A DNA stretch of 8,838 bases from Clostridiales bacterium (GTDB lineage Bacteria > Bacillota > Clostridia > Lachnospirales > Anaerotignaceae). Location: NCBI GenBank assembly GCA_018364635.1, contig JAGZLR010000068.1, positions 1 through 8,838 on the forward strand. The letters are read 5' to 3'. The stretch's first letter is position 1, and every line of letters begins with the position of its first letter. Below are positions 5,407-8,838 of the stretch, piece after piece. A program made the translations under genes and the position numbers. Below the pieces are notes generated by a model. It made no database searches. It worked only from the letters and a program-made list of their open reading frames with translations, and was not told the origin of the DNA.

Positions 5407-7797
5407 ATGGGAAAGAAAATTAGAATCGGCACCCGTGACAGTGTTTTGGCGCTGATCCAGACAAACCTGGTAGCGGAGGCCATTAAAAAATATGACTGCT
5501 CCTTAGAGATAGAAATTGTTCCTATGAAGACCACAGGGGACAAAATATTGGACAAGACATTGGATAAAATTGGGGGCAAAGGCCTTTTTGTAAAGGAATT
5601 AGATTTGGCGCTGAAAAATGGCGTGGTAGATATTACAGTCAGCAGCGGAAAGGACCTTCCTATGGAATTGGACCCTGATCTTCCTGTTGTCGCTTGGGGA
5701 AAACGGGAGGACCCAAGAGATGTGCTGGTGCTGTCCCAAAAACAGACGAAGGAGTCTTTGCCTTTAGGGTGCTCTAGCCTTAGAAGAAGCCTTCAATTAC
5801 AAAAACTTTTGCCACAGGAGATTCAGCCTGTGAGAGGAAATATCCAAACCAGAATGAAAAAAATGGAGGAAGGTCAGTTTTCGGGTTTGGTTTTAGCGGC
5901 GGCAGGCTTGAAACGCCTTGGGATGGAAAAGATGATTTCTCGGTATTTTTCACCGGAGGAAGTCCTTCCAGCTGCCTGTCAGGGAATGCTTGCTGTGCAG
6001 GCAAGAAAAGGGGAGGACGTTCGATTCCTAGAGTGTTTTCAGGACTCTTTCAGTCTGATAGCCGCGACAGCAGAGCGGGCTTTTGTGTCAGCCCTTCATG
6101 GCGGCTGTTCCTCCCCTGTAGCTGCTTATTGTACAGAGACAGCAGACGGGGAAATTTTTCTGCGGGGAATTTACTACGATGAGGACAATAGGGCGTATTT
6201 TGTCTCGGGAAAAGGTGGAAAACAATATGCACAGGCATTAGGCGAAGCGTTGGCAAATCGTGCCCTATCTTTGAAAAGAAATGATGGGACAGGCAAAGTA
6301 ACCCTTGTTGGCGCCGGCCCTGGAGATAGCGGACTTATGACGTTAAAAGGAAAGACTGCTCTCGACCAGGCTGATGTTGTTGTCTATGATCGGCTGGTGT
6401 CAGAAGAAATTTTATCTATGATCCCTGAAACAGCTGAAAAGATCAATGTGGGAAAAGAGAGTAACCGTCATCCAGTGCCGCAGGAAAGTATTAACGGAAT
6501 CCTTTTGAAGAAGGCTATGGCGGGAAAAAACGTTGTGCGGTTAAAAGGCGGAGACCCTTTTCTTTTTGGCCGCGGTGGGGAAGAACTGGAATTATTGGAG
6601 AAAAATGACGTGCCTTTTGAAGTGGTGCCTGGAATTACCTCTTCTTTGGCGGCGCCAGCTTACGGTGGAATTCCAGTAACACACAGAGACTATGTTTCCA
6701 GCTTGCATATTATTACAGGACATAGGAAGAAGGATCATACCCTTTCTATTGCTTTTGACCAGCTAGTTAAGCTGGAGGGAACTTTAGTATTTCTCATGGG
6801 GGTATCCTCTTTGGAATACTTGATGAATGGCCTGTTAAATGCAGGGATGTCACCTGAGATGCCAGCGGCTGTTATTGAAAACGGGACCAGACCATTTCAG
6901 AGAAAACTGATCGCCACAGTGTCAACCCTTGCTCAAAAAGCGACTGCTATGCATCTGGTATCCCCCTCTGTCATTGTTGTGGGAAAGGTTTGCAATCTTT
7001 CGCAGAAATTTGACTTTTTTATGAAAAAACCGCTGTTTGGATGCAAGGTAATTGTGACAAGACCAAAAGATTCTGTTGGGGAATTAAAGGAAAAATTATG
7101 GGCGCAGGCAGCGGAGGTGATAGATTTTCCGTGCATAGAAATAGAGCCGATTCATCCAAATCCTTCCTTACGTCAGGTTTTCTCTGATTTTTCTGTTTAT
7201 GACTGGATTCTATTTACCAGCAAAAACGGCGTTCAAGTATTTTTTGAATTTTTACAGGAACAAGGGATGGACGCCAGAAGGCTTAGTTCCGTAAAGATTG
7301 CCGCTGTAGGGAAAAAAACAGGCGAGGCCCTTTATTCGTGGGGAATCCGGCCTGATTTTGTGCCGCAAAAGTTTGATGGAAAGACATTGGGCGAGACGCT
7401 GCCGAAAGAAGAGAACGGAAAGAAAGTGCTGCTGCTTGATGCATTGCAAGCTTCACAGCATCTGAGAAATAGCCTCGAAGAACGGGGAATTTCTTATGAC
7501 AGAGTGCCGGTATATGAAACGAAGGCTGTACACAGACAACTAGGGGCTGTAGAAGAAGCGTTGCAGTCCAATCAAAAGATTTATGGCGTTTTTACCAGCG
7601 CTTCAACAGTACGGGCGTTTGCGGAAAACACAAAGGACCTTTCTTATGAAAATTTTAAAGCTGTCTGTATTGGACCGGAGACGGCGAGAGAAGCGGAAAA
7701 GAACAAAATGGAGTATGTTTCGTCAAAAGAAGCTACAATGGATGGTATCGTCGAAGCGTTGATAACTTTAGTCAATGGTACGGAGGAGAGAATATGA
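5407..7797 (+). CDS. hemC-cobA-hemD: Trifunctional HemC-CobA-HemD fusion (PBG deaminase / SUMT / uroporphyrinogen-III synthase)
   Basis: One uninterrupted 796-residue frame carries three enzymes. Residues 1-290 are porphobilinogen deaminase: IRIGTRDSVLAL at 5-16, GGKGLFVKEL at 56-65, catalytic KD at 82-83, SSLRR at 123-127, RGNIQTR at 143-149, and the dipyrromethane-cofactor cysteine C234 in HGGCSSP. Residues 297-535 are uroporphyrinogen-III C-methyltransferase (CobA/SUMT), with GAGPGD at 302-307, VVRLKGGDPFLFGRGGEE at 376-393 and VPGITSS at 407-413. Residues 541-790 are uroporphyrinogen-III synthase, with VIVTRP at 548-553, FTSKNGV at 603-609 and FTSASTV at 729-735. The protein would turn porphobilinogen into uroporphyrinogen III and then precorrin-2, leading to siroheme and cobalamin. 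In HemC the usual AVHSMKD reads TVSSGKD, VGTSSLRR reads LGCSSLRR, and the glycine of PAxGQG is cysteine. AGGAGG at 5396-5401 is 5 nt before the ATG. The stop overlaps the hemL start. Confidence 0.93.
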   Translation: MGKKIRIGTRDSVLALIQTNLVAEAIKKYDCSLEIEIVPMKTTGDKILDKTLDKIGGKGLFVKELDLALKNGVVDITVSSGKDLPMELDPDLPVVAWGKREDPRDVLVLSQKQTKESLPLGCSSLRRSLQLQKLLPQEIQPVRGNIQTRMKKMEEGQFSGLVLAAAGLKRLGMEKMISRYFSPEEVLPAACQGMLAVQARKGEDVRFLECFQDSFSLIAATAERAFVSALHGGCSSPVAAYCTETADGEIFLRGIYYDEDNRAYFVSGKGGKQYAQALGEALANRALSLKRNDGTGKVTLVGAGPGDSGLMTLKGKTALDQADVVVYDRLVSEEILSMIPETAEKINVGKESNRHPVPQESINGILLKKAMAGKNVVRLKGGDPFLFGRGGEELELLEKNDVPFEVVPGITSSLAAPAYGGIPVTHRDYVSSLHIITGHRKKDHTLSIAFDQLVKLEGTLVFLMGVSSLEYLMNGLLNAGMSPEMPAAVIENGTRPFQRKLIATVSTLAQKATAMHLVSPSVIVVGKVCNLSQKFDFFMKKPLFGCKVIVTRPKDSVGELKEKLWAQAAEVIDFPCIEIEPIHPNPSLRQVFSDFSVYDWILFTSKNGVQVFFEFLQEQGMDARRLSSVKIAAVGKKTGEALYSWGIRPDFVPQKFDGKTLGETLPKEENGKKVLLLDALQASQHLRNSLEERGISYDRVPVYETKAVHRQLGAVEEALQSNQKIYGVFTSASTVRAFAENTKDLSYENFKAVCIGPETAREAEKNKMEYVSSKEATMDGIVEALITLVNGTEERI

Positions 7798-8838
7798 AAA
7801 GTGATATGTTGTTTGATCGGGCAAAACAGGTCATTCCAGGCGGCGTAAATTCGCCGGTGCGCGCCTTTCGAGCAGTGGGAAGAAATCCGCTTTTTATTTC
7901 GCGGGCGGAGAAAGAAATGATTTATGATGAAGACGGAAAGGGTTATATAGATTACGTCGGTTCCTGGGGACCAATGATTTTGGGTCACTGTCATCCGGCA
8001 GTGATGGAGGAAGTACAAAAAGCGATGAACCATGGTTTAAGCTTTGGTGCGCCAACAGAAAAAGAGGTACTGATTGCAGAGCTAATCCACGATATTTTAC
8101 CTAATATTGAGATGGTGCGCATGGTAAACAGCGGCACAGAAGCGGTAATGAGCGCTATCCGTGTGGCGCGGGGATACACAGGCCGTGACAAAATAATAAA
8201 ATTTGAAGGTTGTTATCATGGTCACAGTGACAGCATGCTGGTTAAAGCAGGCTCAGGGGCGCTGACAGATGGCGTGCCTGATAGTCTTGGTGTTCCCAAA
8301 GAAATTGCCAGTCAAACACTGACGGCACGGTATAATGACGAGAAAAGTGTCGAAGCGTTGTTTGAAGAACACAAAGGGAAGATTGCGGCTGTTATTGTTG
8401 AGCCTCTTGCGGCCAATATGGGCGTTGTGCTGCCGAAAAAGGGATTTCTACAAAAACTGCGTGGGCTTTGCGACGCCAATGGCGCGGTCTTGATCTTTGA
8501 CGAGGTTATTACTGGATTTCGCCTTGCCCTAGGGGGCGCTCAGCAATATTACGGCGTAAAGGCAGATCTTGTTACCTTTGGCAAAATTATTGGCGGCGGC
8601 ATGCCTGTAGGTGCCTATGGGGGGAAAAAAGAACTGATGCAGTGCGTTGCACCATTGGGCGGCGTATATCAGGCAGGAACGCTTTCCGGCAATCCTGTTG
8701 CTATGGCAGCAGGGCTTGCTCAGCTTACCTACTTGAAAGAACATCCTTATGTTTACGAGTATTTGGAAAGCTTGGGAGCGCGCATGGCCCAGGGGCTACG
8801 TAAGGCTTGTGCAGAACTTCCTGTCACAGTCAATCAGG
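7794..8838 (+). CDS. hemL: Glutamate-1-semialdehyde 2,1-aminomutase, partial (3' end outside window)
   Basis: HemL is the PLP enzyme that moves the amino group of glutamate-1-semialdehyde to give 5-aminolevulinate, accepting the product of HemA. The frame is open to the window edge, with 348 codons visible of the usual 430 or so. Family features in order: RAKQVIPGGVNSPVRAF at residues 9-25, VGSWGPMILGHCHP at 55-68, NSGTEAVMSAIR at 112-123, GCYHGHSD at 139-146, VEPLAANMG at 202-210 (usually VEPxAGNMG), FDEVITGFR at 235-243, and the PLP Schiff-base lysine K264 in TFGKIIGGGMPVGAYGG. Translation is coupled to the fusion gene before it: the ATG at 7794 overlaps the TGA in ATGA, and GGAGGAG at 7782-7788 is the ribosome binding site. 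hemB, often located just before hemL, is not present between them. Confidence 0.95.
   Translation, partial: MKSDMLFDRAKQVIPGGVNSPVRAFRAVGRNPLFISRAEKEMIYDEDGKGYIDYVGSWGPMILGHCHPAVMEEVQKAMNHGLSFGAPTEKEVLIAELIHDILPNIEMVRMVNSGTEAVMSAIRVARGYTGRDKIIKFEGCYHGHSDSMLVKAGSGALTDGVPDSLGVPKEIASQTLTARYNDEKSVEALFEEHKGKIAAVIVEPLAANMGVVLPKKGFLQKLRGLCDANGAVLIFDEVITGFRLALGGAQQYYGVKADLVTFGKIIGGGMPVGAYGGKKELMQCVAPLGGVYQAGTLSGNPVAMAAGLAQLTYLKEHPYVYEYLESLGARMAQGLRKACAELPVTVNQ

Noticed and set aside
7644..8033. A 129-codon minus-strand open frame across the hemD/hemL junction
   Set aside because: It lies wholly opposite two well-supported genes, has no ribosome binding site and shows no recognisable family. The other short frames opposite or within the long genes were left out for the same reasons.

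Overview
The window looks like a chromosomal segment of an endospore-forming, anaerobic Bacillota, most likely a clostridial lineage. The reasons are a recognisable spoIVA (spore coat basement-layer ATPase), AT-rich intergenic DNA, strong GGAGG-type ribosome binding sites, TTG starts, and a hem cluster of the clostridial hemA-hemC-cobA-hemD-hemL type. No rRNA, tRNA, CRISPR array, insertion sequence or transposase is visible.

Layout. Positions 1-328 (minus strand) hold the 5' end of an SdrD B-like/prealbumin-fold protein with no signal peptide. A divergent intergenic region of about 190 bp contains several copies of a CCTAAG motif. Positions 519-1883 encode a 454-residue polytopic membrane protein: a YjbE-type TerC module followed by a second membrane module that I do not recognise. 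A strong terminator overlaps its stop codon. An AT-rich spacer of about 105 bp follows, with an exact 13-bp direct repeat at 20-bp spacing. Then comes spoIVA (2016-3440), intact from its Walker A region to its C-terminus but lacking the usual first 17 or so residues, a normal start codon and a ribosome binding site. A second strong hairpin terminator closes spoIVA; a candidate promoter lies inside this hairpin, with its -10 in the loop.

The rest is one tightly packed plus-strand unit: an MBL-fold hydrolase (3513-4205), hemA (4219-5397), a HemC-CobA-HemD triple fusion (5407-7797) and hemL (7794 to the window end, partial). Together HemA and HemL make 5-aminolevulinate from glutamyl-tRNA. HemC and HemD carry porphobilinogen to uroporphyrinogen III, and the CobA domain methylates that to precorrin-2. 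This points the pathway towards siroheme and cobalamin rather than only protoheme. hemB, which joins two ALA molecules into porphobilinogen, is not at its common position between hemD and hemL.

The most notable observation is the decapitated spoIVA. It could be a pseudogene, an assembly fault, or the downstream half of a gene interrupted by an intervening element of the kind known for sigK. The window cannot tell these apart.
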